Assembly (NCBI GenBank): GCA_002390025.1
Contig: DGRU01000137.1
Coordinates: forward strand, 1 to 8,662
From: Lachnospiraceae bacterium UBA4380
Lineage (GTDB): Bacteria; Bacillota; Clostridia; Lachnospirales; Lachnospiraceae
Direction of reading: 5' to 3'
Length of the DNA stretch: 8,662 nucleotides
Position 1 is the stretch's first letter; the number at the start of each line of letters is the position of its first letter. The notes beneath the pieces are model-generated. The model did no database searches. It saw nothing but the letters and a program-made list of their open reading frames with translations, and had not been told where the DNA came from. Positions 1 through 6,289 of the stretch are shown here, one piece after another. A program made the position numbers and the translations under genes.

Positions 1-173
1 GCGGTTCCGGAAACGGAAATTACGGCGGCGGCTACGGCGGAAACAACGGCGGAAGCTACGGCAATGCCGGCGGTTACAGCGCACCTGCCCAGAACACCGC
101 GCCTGCATCTGACGCACTGGATGGATTTATGAATATCCCTGACGGCATCGACGAGGAGCTTCCTTTCAGCTGA
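1..173 (+). CDS. ssb: Single-stranded DNA-binding protein SSB, C-terminal part (5' end outside window)
   Basis: Only the last 56 codons are present, read from base 3 to the TGA at 171-173. They encode a Gly/Asn/Tyr-rich low-complexity linker followed by an acidic tip ending DGIDEELPFS. This is the architecture of the SSB tail: the disordered linker follows the OB fold, and the acidic tip ending in a Pro-Phe pair recruits replication and repair partners such as PriA, RecQ and exonuclease I. The final Ser after Pro-Phe is a small departure from tips that end in Phe. The OB fold lies upstream of the window. The gene directly precedes rpsR, matching the conserved rpsF-ssb-rpsR order, so the call rests on tail and context together. 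Confidence 0.92.
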   Translation, partial: GSGNGNYGGGYGGNNGGSYGNAGGYSAPAQNTAPASDALDGFMNIPDGIDEELPFS

Positions 174-219
174 TCAGCTGTACGATGCGTACCCATAGGG
201 AGTATACAGGAGGATAGAA

Positions 220-483
220 ATGGCTTTTAACAGAGAGAATCGTTCGGATGCACCTTTCAGAAAGAGAGGCGGCTTCCATAGAAAGAGAAAAGTTTGCGTG
301 TTCTGCGGCAAGGACAACGCCATTGATTACAAGGATGTCGCAAAGCTTCGCAAGTATGTCTCCGAGAGCGGCAAGATCCTTCCCAGAAGGATCACCGGCA
401 CATGCGCAACTCACCAGAGAGCACTCACCAGTGCAATCAAGAGAGCGCGTCATCTCGCTCTGATGCCTTACACCGAGCGCTGA
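220..483 (+). CDS. rpsR: 30S ribosomal protein S18
   Basis: The 87-residue basic product has the usual S18 length and core, including [18 protein letters not shown] and the C-terminal [11 protein letters not shown] and [12 protein letters not shown] segments. S18 binds 16S rRNA in the small-subunit platform as a heterodimer with S6. This is a zinc-type (C+) S18: KVCVFCGK supplies two cysteines, and TGTCATHQ supplies a third cysteine and a histidine. A strong AGGAGG at 208-213, six bases before the ATG, fixes the start. It lies 46 bases after ssb and is presumably cotranscribed with it and an upstream rpsF. The run of Arg/Lys after the start is typical. Identification is close to certain. Confidence 0.98.
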   Translation: MAFNRENRSDAPFRKRGGFHRKRKVCVFCGKDNAIDYKDVAKLRKYVSESGKILPRRITGTCATHQRALTSAIKRARHLALMPYTER

Positions 484-492
484 TCGCTCCGC

Positions 493-525
493 AGGCCTTC
501 GGATGATCCATCCGTATCCCGGCCT
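493..525 (+). other. Hairpin in the rpsR 3' untranslated region
   Basis: CGGATG (500-505) and CATCCG (509-514) form a perfect 6-bp stem with a 3-base loop. It is nested between AGGCC (493-497) and GGCCT (521-525), which can pair as an outer stem. No T-run follows, so it is not a terminator by itself. It may protect the transcript 3' end or help processing between rpsR and the tRNA. Function is inferred only. Confidence 0.35.
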
Positions 526-574
526 CAAGGTGAAGACATGCCAGAGACAGACCGTTTGATCTGATCTTTTGATC

Positions 575-602
575 CCCCTGCAGGCAGTTTTGCCTGCAGG
601 GG
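575..602 (+). terminator. Strong hairpin ending the ssb-rpsR transcript
   Basis: A perfect 12-bp stem (575-586 with 591-602) closes a GTTT loop, giving a very stable GC-rich hairpin 92 bases after the rpsR stop. The downstream sequence is T-rich (603-624) but lacks a clean uninterrupted T-tract, so termination may be partial, leaving some readthrough into the tRNA. Hairpin certain; terminator role likely. Confidence 0.7.
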
Positions 603-624
603 TGATTTCAATCATTTATATTTT

Positions 625-707
625 GCCGGCGTGTCGGAATGGCAGACGAGGCAGACTCAAAATCTGCTGTCCGAGAGGGCGTGTGGGTTCGAGTCCCACC
701 GCCGGCA
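625..707 (+). tRNA. tRNA-Leu (anticodon CAA)
   Basis: An 83-base class II cloverleaf can be drawn. The acceptor stem GCCGGCG (625-631) pairs perfectly with CGCCGGC (700-706), with discriminator A707. The anticodon stem GCAGA/TCTGC (651-655, 663-667) holds loop CTCAAAA, so the anticodon is CAA at 658-660, reading UUG. A long variable arm, GTCC/GGGC closed by GAGA (669-680), is typical of leucine tRNAs. The T arm is GTGGG-TTCGAGT-CCCAC (683-699). No CCA is encoded (ACG follows), so the 3' end must be added by nucleotidyltransferase. It sits between two hairpin regions and may use its own or readthrough transcription. Confidence 0.97.
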
Positions 708-727
708 CGAATACAAGCTGCGGGTTT

Positions 728-770
728 ACAGTTTTTGATTTAAAACTGTCAAAGCCGTGGCTTTTTTCTT
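728..770 (+). terminator. T-rich terminator region after tRNA-Leu
   Basis: Two adjacent dyads follow the tRNA. ACAGTTTT (728-735) pairs with AAAACTGT (742-749) over a 6-base loop. AAAGC (751-755) pairs with GCTTT (760-764) and runs straight into a T-tract, TTTTTTCTT (762-770). The second has the form of an intrinsic terminator, although its stem is short; the first may add strength. Further T-runs follow at 777-783. Confidence 0.7.
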
Positions 771-797
771 GCGCTGTTTTTTCTTTCGAACTATAAT
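769..797 (+). promoter_or_regulatory. Probable sigma-A promoter for the six-gene unit
   Basis: A perfect TATAAT (792-797) lies 17 bases after TTGCGC (769-774, a weak -35 matching TTG only). Transcription would start near 803-805, giving a leader of about 95 bases before the first gene at 899. A perfect TTGACA also occurs at 804-809, but no acceptable -10 lies 16-18 bases downstream of it. The leader includes the 10-bp palindrome TCTGCGCAGA (831-840), a possible operator or RNA element. Confidence 0.5.
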
Positions 798-898
798 GTT
801 GAATTGACATACTGCACATGCGTGGACGTTTCTGCGCAGAATCTGCTGACACAGCCAAGGCTCTTTTTCCGAATTTTTACGGAGGACAAACATATATC

Positions 899-1327
899 AT
901 GGATCCCACCATTCTGATTCTGATCGCAATCATCGTTCTGATCATCATTCTGATTTTCTATCTCAAAAAATCCAAAAAAGAAACTGCTGCAAAAGATACA
1001 AAACCGGTGATCCCCAAGGACGCCAGAACGCCGCCGGAGCCCCCTGCTGTGCCCCCCTCGGACCCCGGGCAGCCGGCTCCTCCCGTCAAGATGTCGGGAG
1101 CTCTGTATATCCCGCCGGAAATGCTGGGTGACCGCAGAAACGAGGAGGTTCGGCGCAAGGTCGATGAGACCATCCGGAATTTCGATTGGGATGCTGACGG
1201 AGGCAGAAGCGAATTCCTCTACACCCTGCAGCTCAATAAATCCGGCTGGATCTGTCCCTACTGCGAGGGGGAAAATGACAATGAAGATCCGCTCTGCATG
1301 ATCTGCGGGACCAAGATCGGCGCATGA
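899..1327 (+). CDS. Membrane-anchored protein with a RanBP2-type zinc finger
   Basis: The 142-residue product has three parts. Residues 4-22 form one very hydrophobic membrane segment, preceded by an acidic start and followed by KKSKK, so the rest should be cytoplasmic. Residues 40-70 are a proline-rich linker. Residues 117-136 are a zinc module, W117-x-C119-x2-C122-x3-N126-x6-C133-x2-C136, exactly the spacing of the RanBP2 (RBZ) zinc-finger consensus, which in eukaryotes binds RNA or ubiquitin; generic bacterial zinc ribbons can look alike. The start at 899 is chosen over an in-frame start at 818 because GGAGG (881-885) precedes it (13-base spacing, rather long) and the membrane segment then lies at the N-terminus. 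It is the first gene after the 792 promoter and 90 bases before another membrane zinc protein. Function is unknown; a scaffold or zinc-responsive anchor for the kinase/phosphatase module is inferred. Confidence 0.85.
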   Translation: MDPTILILIAIIVLIIILIFYLKKSKKETAAKDTKPVIPKDARTPPEPPAVPPSDPGQPAPPVKMSGALYIPPEMLGDRRNEEVRRKVDETIRNFDWDADGGRSEFLYTLQLNKSGWICPYCEGENDNEDPLCMICGTKIGA

Positions 1328-1329
1328 TT

Positions 1330-1346
1330 GTGCAGGTGCTCTGCAC
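1330..1346 (+). other. Small intercistronic hairpin
   Basis: GTGCAG (1330-1335) and CTGCAC (1341-1346) form a 6-bp stem with a 5-base loop directly after the preceding stop codon. TCTGC (1340-1344) could instead pair with GCAGA (1351-1355), making a mutually exclusive fold. No T-tract follows, so termination is unlikely; an RNA-stability or processing role is possible. Confidence 0.3.
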
Positions 1347-1417
1347 TTGCGCAGAGACCCGGGCAGAAAAACAGTATCCTCAGTGAATAGTTAGCCATTA
1401 GACCCAAGGAGTGAAAG

Positions 1418-3241
1418 ATGTTCTGTAAAAACTGCGGACGTGAAATAGACCAGAAGACATTGAAAAAACTGATGGAACAGAAGGACGGCTCTGTTGTATG
1501 CAGTAAGTGCAGACAGCCGCTGGACAATGCGGAAATGTGCGGAGGCTTCTGGGGACTGATCGCTGCCAGTGAAGAAAAAGAGGCGGCGGAGGCAGAAACA
1601 GTCAATATGACCGTAATGCTGGATGAGAACGGGAAACCTGTGCAGATGAATCCCCGCATGCAGAACAGGTCCTCGTCTGCTATTCCCGATGCAAATCTTC
1701 GCATGTCCGCAAATGACTATTCTTCACAGAATTCACGTCAGTCATCAGGCCCTGTGATGTACGACTCTGCTCCCTATGAGCAGAAAGCACCGGAGACCAT
1801 AATACGCCGTTCCGGCGCGCGCAAGGATACGGAGCTCTGGATCACCAGAGCGATCGCAGTTCTCCTCGGCATTGCCCTCATCATCTCCCTGGTCACCAGA
1901 TGCGGCAAGTCCGATCAGCCGCAGGATGAAATGACGGAGTCCACTGAAATTTCTGACGTTCCGGATAACAACAGTGATGCGGCTGTCACGCCTGCCGATG
2001 AGTCGGAAAAATCTCAAGGTGCTCTGGATGAAGAACCTCCGTCTAACAGCAAATTTGAGAAAGAGGATTCTCCTGCTAAATCATCCTCGGGCACAACTGA
2101 ACCGAGCAGTGTTGAATCCCCATCAGGAGCAGCCGCAAGCACTGGCTCGGGCTCAGAAAAAATGTCTGATGCTGCAAACGATGGGACATCTACTCAGAAT
2201 TCAGCTTCGGAGGAGAAGAGTGGGTATACTAGTGTAACCCGTACGATTATTGTTGGTGAGAATGAATATAACATAGAGTCCGAAATAAGAAGCAATGATG
2301 AAACAATAGCCTTGAAAAGACAAGTTAAGGGAACCGGACAGCTGATTTCTGAGATTCCCGCTATCAATAATGAAACGGTTTTGGAAGAAAATTTATCCGG
2401 AACGACATATTATACCTATGAGAATGGGCTCCTCAAGACCAAGCAGGATGATAAAAACGGAGGCATTGAATATTACAGGGATCCATCACAGCCCTTAGTG
2501 GTCACCGAAATATATGATAAGGTACAAACAGTAAGAGAACCGGGGGGTCAGAAAAGGCATTATCGCTCTGTCAAAAAGACTTATAAAACCGACAGTAGTA
2601 ATTCTTTTTACCTGGACCAAATAGAATACTATGGTGATAGGAAGTCAGAAACAGACTCGTTTTTGAAGATTCAATATGATGTCGATCAACATACTGTGGA
2701 CGATGACGGAGATGGTTATGAAGAAACATCCATCAAAACCGAGAAATACAAATTGGCTGATGGTACATTTGCTACAATGCGCGGAAAAGGTAAAAACGAA
2801 TACGAATACGATGAAATCCGTTATACGTATAAAGTACCGAATGGACAGGAGTATTTTCGACTCTCTGAAATGGCATACTATCTAGCTGGAAAACGTGCAA
2901 TGGGTCCTAATGGATTCTCATATTTCCTTTGTGACTACACGAATGAATCTACCAGAACTGATACTTTCTATACAGTAGATGGTCAAAAGGCCAATGTAAG
3001 AGCTGCTGATCCGTTCCTGTCCAGTGCAGTAATTCCTGCATTCTATTCGTTTGAGTACCCTTATCTGACCGGCATACCGAATCCGGATACGGGTACGGCC
3101 GGTGAGGCCGGCCCGAATGCCACTGCAGGACCCGGACAACCAACAGAAAACCAGGCAGGTACCCAGCAGAATGGTACCAGTCCGACATCGATCCTCAACT
3201 CAGAACAAGTTGTTCAGCCTGAACCGGAAAATAATGAGTGA
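1418..3241 (+). CDS. Zinc-ribbon, single-pass membrane protein with a large extracellular domain
   Basis: The 607-residue protein starts with a zinc ribbon (C3-x2-C6 ... C28-x2-C31; a fifth Cys at 41). A flexible region and one membrane segment (about residues 141-160) follow. Basic residues (RRSGARK) precede the segment, so the ribbon should be cytoplasmic and residues 161-607 outside. Outside comes a Ser/Glu/Asp-rich linker (about 165-270), then a Tyr- and charge-rich beta-like domain (about 270-550), and a Gly/Thr/Pro/Asn tail. D428-x-D430-x-D432-G-x-x-E436 matches a calcium-binding DxDxDGxxE loop. I recognise no family for the ectodomain. AAGGAG (1406-1411) sets the start. Base composition drops sharply over the ectodomain (hand count 38% GC at 2281-2340). 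Position just before the VWA-phosphatase-kinase genes suggests a sensor or receptor whose ribbon contacts them; this is inference. Confidence 0.88.
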   Translation: MFCKNCGREIDQKTLKKLMEQKDGSVVCSKCRQPLDNAEMCGGFWGLIAASEEKEAAEAETVNMTVMLDENGKPVQMNPRMQNRSSSAIPDANLRMSANDYSSQNSRQSSGPVMYDSAPYEQKAPETIIRRSGARKDTELWITRAIAVLLGIALIISLVTRCGKSDQPQDEMTESTEISDVPDNNSDAAVTPADESEKSQGALDEEPPSNSKFEKEDSPAKSSSGTTEPSSVESPSGAAASTGSGSEKMSDAANDGTSTQNSASEEKSGYTSVTRTIIVGENEYNIESEIRSNDETIALKRQVKGTGQLISEIPAINNETVLEENLSGTTYYTYENGLLKTKQDDKNGGIEYYRDPSQPLVVTEIYDKVQTVREPGGQKRHYRSVKKTYKTDSSNSFYLDQIEYYGDRKSETDSFLKIQYDVDQHTVDDDGDGYEETSIKTEKYKLADGTFATMRGKGKNEYEYDEIRYTYKVPNGQEYFRLSEMAYYLAGKRAMGPNGFSYFLCDYTNESTRTDTFYTVDGQKANVRAADPFLSSAVIPAFYSFEYPYLTGIPNPDTGTAGEAGPNATAGPGQPTENQAGTQQNGTSPTSILNSEQVVQPEPENNE

Positions 3242-3356
3242 GGGGATTATGACCCATATTAATTATTATTGAAAGAGATCCGGTCTGTAAACGCTGTACT
3301 TGAACATTCATAACAGGCAATCAAAATAAATATCAAAATTGACGAAGGGAGATATC

Positions 3357-4046
3357 ATGGGATCAAACCAGCGCAGTATTTCTTATGGAGTAGATGTTGT
3401 TTTCTGTATTGACGCGACAGAGAGTATGTATCCTTTTCTCGGTGTTGTAAAGGAGAATGCCCTGCATTTTTATCAGGATTTCATGCGTGTCATGGAACAG
3501 AAGAAAAAGAAGGTGGAGAAGCTGCGTGTCCGCGTCGTGGCATTCCGCGACTATCTGGCGGACGGCCGTGAGGCAATGCTTGTGACCAATTTCTTTGATC
3601 TGCCCGCACAGTCCAAGGAGCTGGAGATGTGCATCCGCAGTATTGAGGCAAAGGGCGGCGGAGATGATCCCGAGGACGGTCTGGAGGCACTGGCCTATGC
3701 CATCAAGTCCGACTGGAACAACAGCCCCGGCAGAAAGCGCCATGTAATCGCCCTCTGGTCGGATGATGCCACCCATGATCTGGGATTTGGCAAGTCTGCC
3801 AAGAATTATCCCCGCGGCATGGCCGAGAACTTTGAGCAGCTGACAGAGTGGTGGGGCAGCAAATATGCGCCGGGCATCATGGATGAGTCCGCCAAGCGCC
3901 TGATCCTGTACACCCCCAGCAAGGAGTCCTGGACGACCATCCGCAATAACTGGAACAACGTCATCCACTATGAGTCCGAGGCAGGACAGGGTATTGCAGG
4001 ATTTGACTATGACCAGATTCTCAACGCAATCTCTTCTTCCATCTGA
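3357..4046 (+). CDS. von Willebrand factor A (VWA) domain protein, TerY-like
   Basis: The 229-residue protein is essentially one VWA domain. Near the N-terminus VVFCIDATESM gives a metal-site (MIDAS) motif D19-x-T21-x-S23, with Thr where many family members have Ser. R64-D65 follows a VVAF strand, G100-GGDDPEDG-108 is a glycine/acidic loop seen in VWA groups linked to kinases, and WSDDATHD (134-141) should supply the last metal ligand. No signal peptide or membrane segment is present, so it acts in the cytoplasm. The start at 3357 is preferred over an in-frame TTG at 3339 because AAGGGAG (3345-3351) lies just upstream. The next two genes are a PP2C phosphatase and a kinase, the composition of the TerY-P triad, in which the VWA protein is thought to act as an adaptor. 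No confident promoter is seen in the 115-base AT-rich gap before it. Confidence 0.9.
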   Translation: MGSNQRSISYGVDVVFCIDATESMYPFLGVVKENALHFYQDFMRVMEQKKKKVEKLRVRVVAFRDYLADGREAMLVTNFFDLPAQSKELEMCIRSIEAKGGGDDPEDGLEALAYAIKSDWNNSPGRKRHVIALWSDDATHDLGFGKSAKNYPRGMAENFEQLTEWWGSKYAPGIMDESAKRLILYTPSKESWTTIRNNWNNVIHYESEAGQGIAGFDYDQILNAISSSI

Positions 4047-4277
4047 TCTGTTTCGGGCAGGTCAATTTTGTCGATCATCGCCCGGCAGCACCGTAGGTGT
4101 TGTACCGGATGCACCGCGCATGCGCTGCTGCAGCTGCTGCAGATGATGCCCTCAGGGGCATCACGCGTACGGAGCGCAGGACCTGCGGGCGGGTTTTGAA
4201 TTGTTTTGAGAGCGGCGGCCTTCAGTGCCGCCCGCTTCAAAAAAGACGTGAGGAAAAAGACGTAAGGAAAACGCGGC
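4047..4277 (+). other. Hairpin-rich spacer between VWA and phosphatase genes
   Basis: This 231-base gap holds no credible gene. It contains a palindrome GCGCATGCGC (4116-4125), a CTG/CAG-rich stretch (4123-4142), a perfect 8-bp hairpin TGATGCCC/GGGCATCA with loop TCAG (4144-4163), CGCAG/CTGCG with a 3-base loop (4175-4187), and an imperfect GC-rich stem (about 4209-4237). None is followed by a T-tract, so these are probably mRNA structures for processing, stability or differential expression rather than terminators. No clear promoter is seen. Confidence 0.55.
4244..4271 (+). repeat. 14-bp tandem repeat duplicating the Shine-Dalgarno region
   Basis: AGACGTGAGGAAAA (4244-4257) is followed directly by AGACGTAAGGAAAA (4258-4271), differing at one base. 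Each unit carries a purine-rich ribosome-binding sequence (GTGAGGA, GTAAGGA). The downstream copy has AAGGA at 4265-4269, eight bases before the ATG at 4278, and is the likely functional site; the first is too far away to serve that start. A recent slippage duplication or a standby ribosome site are both possible. Confidence 0.8.
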
Positions 4278-5303
4278 ATGAAGACTTTTGCACAAAAACT
4301 GGATTTCAGGATACTGGTGGCCGGTGAGATGGTCCAGGACCACGGTGAGGACAATTTTTACTCTGTCATGGGTGAAAACTGTGCGGTCGCTGCTGTTTTT
4401 GACGGCAGCGGAGGCATCGGTTCGCGCAAATATCCCAAATATATGGACCACACGGGTGCCTACATGGCATCCCGGGCTGTCAGCGGGGCGCTGCATGACT
4501 GGTTTCATGAATCAATGGAAAAAGGCAGCAGTCTTGCCAGGGGCAGGGAAGCAGCCGCGCAGATGAAGGAGTATATGCTTCGGGCCATACGTGTTATGGG
4601 GAAGTACGGAGGGGAGACCTCCCGTATTTTCGGAACCATGGTCAAGGATTTTCCCACGACCGCCGCAATTGCAGTGGTAAGGGACACCGAGGACGGAACG
4701 GAGCTCCAGTGCTTCTGGGCGGGAGATTCCCGCGTCTATCTGCTTGACAGGAACGGCCTGGCTCAGCTCACAGAGGATGACCTGGAAGGCAAAAATGCCA
4801 TGAGCAATCTGCAGTCTGACGGTGCGCTCACAAATGTCGTTTCGCTGGACAGCAGTTTTGAGATCCATTATTCAAGGCCCCTGCGCTTCCGTGAGGCAGA
4901 GGCATATTCGGTCTTTGCAGCGTCTGACGGCTGTTTCGGGTATGTTCCCACACCCATGGATTTTGAAGATCTGCTCCTGGGTACGCTGGAGGAATCCCAG
5001 TCGGTCAACACCTTCGAGCGGAAACTGGATGAAAATATCCGCAGTATTGCCGGGGATGATTATTCACTTGCCTGGATCAGCTTCGGATACGGTGACTATC
5101 CGCAGCTGAAAGAGGTCCTGAGAGCAAGGCGGCAGCTTCTGCAGAAGGATTATATCCAGCCCATGGTGGAGGATTCGTCTCTGGAACTGCAGGAACAGCT
5201 CTGGACAAAGTACCGCGTCAGCTATGAGCGCTTTATGTCGCCTGCCGGACCGGCGCCGAACAGGCCGGAGGCAGCTGACAGACAGAACCAGTCGGGGAGG
5301 TAA
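4278..5303 (+). CDS. PP2C-family (PPM) protein serine/threonine phosphatase
   Basis: The 341-residue protein has the ordered PP2C motifs: G-E24-D25-N26 near the start, VFDGSGG (D42, G43) for the usual VFDGHGG, FWAGDSRVYLL (146-156) with QLTEDD soon after, ASD217G for the SDG motif, and GDDYS (D260, D261) near the end. These aspartates form the Mn/Mg centre that hydrolyses phosphoserine and phosphothreonine. The catalytic domain ends near residue 275; a charged helical tail follows. No membrane segment is seen, so it is soluble. The kinase gene begins 6 bases downstream, and its ribosome-binding site overlaps the end of this gene, so the two are likely translationally coupled as an antagonistic pair. 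The His-to-Ser change in VFDGHGG does not remove a metal ligand, so activity is expected. Substrates are unknown; the VWA protein and zinc-ribbon proteins are candidates. Confidence 0.92.
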   Translation: MKTFAQKLDFRILVAGEMVQDHGEDNFYSVMGENCAVAAVFDGSGGIGSRKYPKYMDHTGAYMASRAVSGALHDWFHESMEKGSSLARGREAAAQMKEYMLRAIRVMGKYGGETSRIFGTMVKDFPTTAAIAVVRDTEDGTELQCFWAGDSRVYLLDRNGLAQLTEDDLEGKNAMSNLQSDGALTNVVSLDSSFEIHYSRPLRFREAEAYSVFAASDGCFGYVPTPMDFEDLLLGTLEESQSVNTFERKLDENIRSIAGDDYSLAWISFGYGDYPQLKEVLRARRQLLQKDYIQPMVEDSSLELQEQLWTKYRVSYERFMSPAGPAPNRPEAADRQNQSGR

Positions 5304-5309
5304 GGACAC

Positions 5310-6281
5310 TTGGGAGAGATAATTAACGGTTTTGATCTGATCGAACCATTACAAAGCAAAAATGCCGGTTTTTCCAGGTGGACTTTTGCAAAAAGAGGCG
5401 ACCGCGTCTTTTTCCTGAAGGAATTCCTGGATCCGGTCTATCCTGTAGATGCCGTGATCGGCGAGAAGCAGATGAAGGCTCGTGTTATGGCCTGCAGGGA
5501 TTTTGAGAAAAAGTGCATGGACCGCTATCAGGCCCTCAACGATGCCTCTGACGGAAATGCGGTGAGAGTGGAGGCTTTTTTCCGGAGCGGATCGCATTAT
5601 TATGTCGCTATGGAGCGTGTAGAGGCCGAAAGGCTCGGCGTCCAGGAAATCTCCCGTCTGCCCTATGAGATGAAGGTAAATCTGTGCCGTATCATTGCCC
5701 ACAGCTTTATGATGCTGCACAAAAACCACATCGTCCACGCGGATGTCAAGGAGCAGAATATCCTGGTCAAGAAGACCAAAAAGAACTCGCTCACGGCGAA
5801 GATCGTAGATTTTGACTGCAGCTTTGTGGAGAAACGCCCTCCCGAGACCGAGGATGAGCTCAACGGAGATCAGGTTTATTTTTCTCCGGAGGCCTGCCTG
5901 TTCCTCTGCGGAGAAGAGGCCAGACTGACCAGCAAACTGGACGTCTTTGCCCTGGGAATCCTCTTCCATCAGTACCTGACAGGAGAACTGCCGGGGTTCG
6001 ATAGTTCGCAGTACGACTATCTGCACGAAGCTGTGCTGGACGACCAGCCTGCGCGCATTTCTCCCCAGATCATGGAACCTTTCCGCACGATGATCACGAA
6101 GATGCTGCTGGTTGATCCCGACGAGAGATGCTCGATGGAGGAAGTGTGGGAGGTCCTGATGCCTCTGCCCTGCAAGGAATATATAGAGGCCAGGAACCGA
6201 AGGCCTTACGGTTCCGATTCGGAACCGACTGAGATAACCCGGGGCGGATTTATGTACGCAGGAGATTCTGCGTTCATGTAA
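5310..6281 (+). CDS. Serine/threonine-type protein kinase (TerY-P triad type)
   Basis: The 323-residue soluble protein has a kinase fold: VFFLKEF (K37, ATP-binding lysine), H143-A-D145-V-K147-E-Q-N150 (the HRD catalytic loop with Arg replaced by Ala but D, K and N kept), D167-F-D169 (DFG with Gly replaced by Asp), S192-P-E194 (APE motif), DVFALGILFHQYLTGELP (alphaF region), and a late conserved Arg in DERCSMEEV. The N-terminal nucleotide loop is unusual, KNAGFSRW around residues 17-24, lacking a clear GxGxxG. Key catalytic residues are present, so I expect activity. The start is TTG at 5310, supported by GGGAGG (5295-5300) nine bases before it; an in-frame stop at 5301 excludes earlier starts. 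Loss of the HRD Arg suggests it is not controlled by activation-loop phosphorylation. It pairs with the preceding phosphatase. Confidence 0.9.
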   Translation: MGEIINGFDLIEPLQSKNAGFSRWTFAKRGDRVFFLKEFLDPVYPVDAVIGEKQMKARVMACRDFEKKCMDRYQALNDASDGNAVRVEAFFRSGSHYYVAMERVEAERLGVQEISRLPYEMKVNLCRIIAHSFMMLHKNHIVHADVKEQNILVKKTKKNSLTAKIVDFDCSFVEKRPPETEDELNGDQVYFSPEACLFLCGEEARLTSKLDVFALGILFHQYLTGELPGFDSSQYDYLHEAVLDDQPARISPQIMEPFRTMITKMLLVDPDERCSMEEVWEVLMPLPCKEYIEARNRRPYGSDSEPTEITRGGFMYAGDSAFM

Positions 6282-6289
6282 GGAGACTA

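Noticed and set aside
166..615. Minus-strand open frame of 149 codons across rpsR
   Set aside because: It is antisense to the certain rpsR gene and runs through the hairpin at 575-602; no family resemblance.
804..809. Perfect TTGACA as a second promoter -35 box
   Set aside because: No recognisable -10 hexamer lies 16-18 bases downstream; TATAAT at 792 with its own -35 spacing fits better.
616..858. Minus-strand open frame of about 80 codons overlapping tRNA-Leu
   Set aside because: Its C-terminal part (GLEPTRPLGQQILSLPRLPF) is the antisense translation of the tRNA gene, a well-known false protein call; no ribosome-binding site.
818..898. 27-codon N-terminal extension of the first zinc-finger protein
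   Set aside because: No ribosome-binding site precedes 818 and the extension would put extra sequence before the membrane anchor; GGAGG at 881 supports 899.
3363..3968. Minus-strand open frame of about 200 codons
   Set aside because: Mirror frame of the VWA gene, whose motifs are clear on the + strand.
4097..4327. Plus-strand open frame of 76 codons in the VWA-phosphatase spacer
   Set aside because: Low-complexity alanine/arginine composition, no ribosome-binding site, and it runs into the phosphatase gene in another frame.
5349..6026. Minus-strand open frame of 225 codons
   Set aside because: Antisense to the kinase catalytic core; composition is that of a complementary frame.
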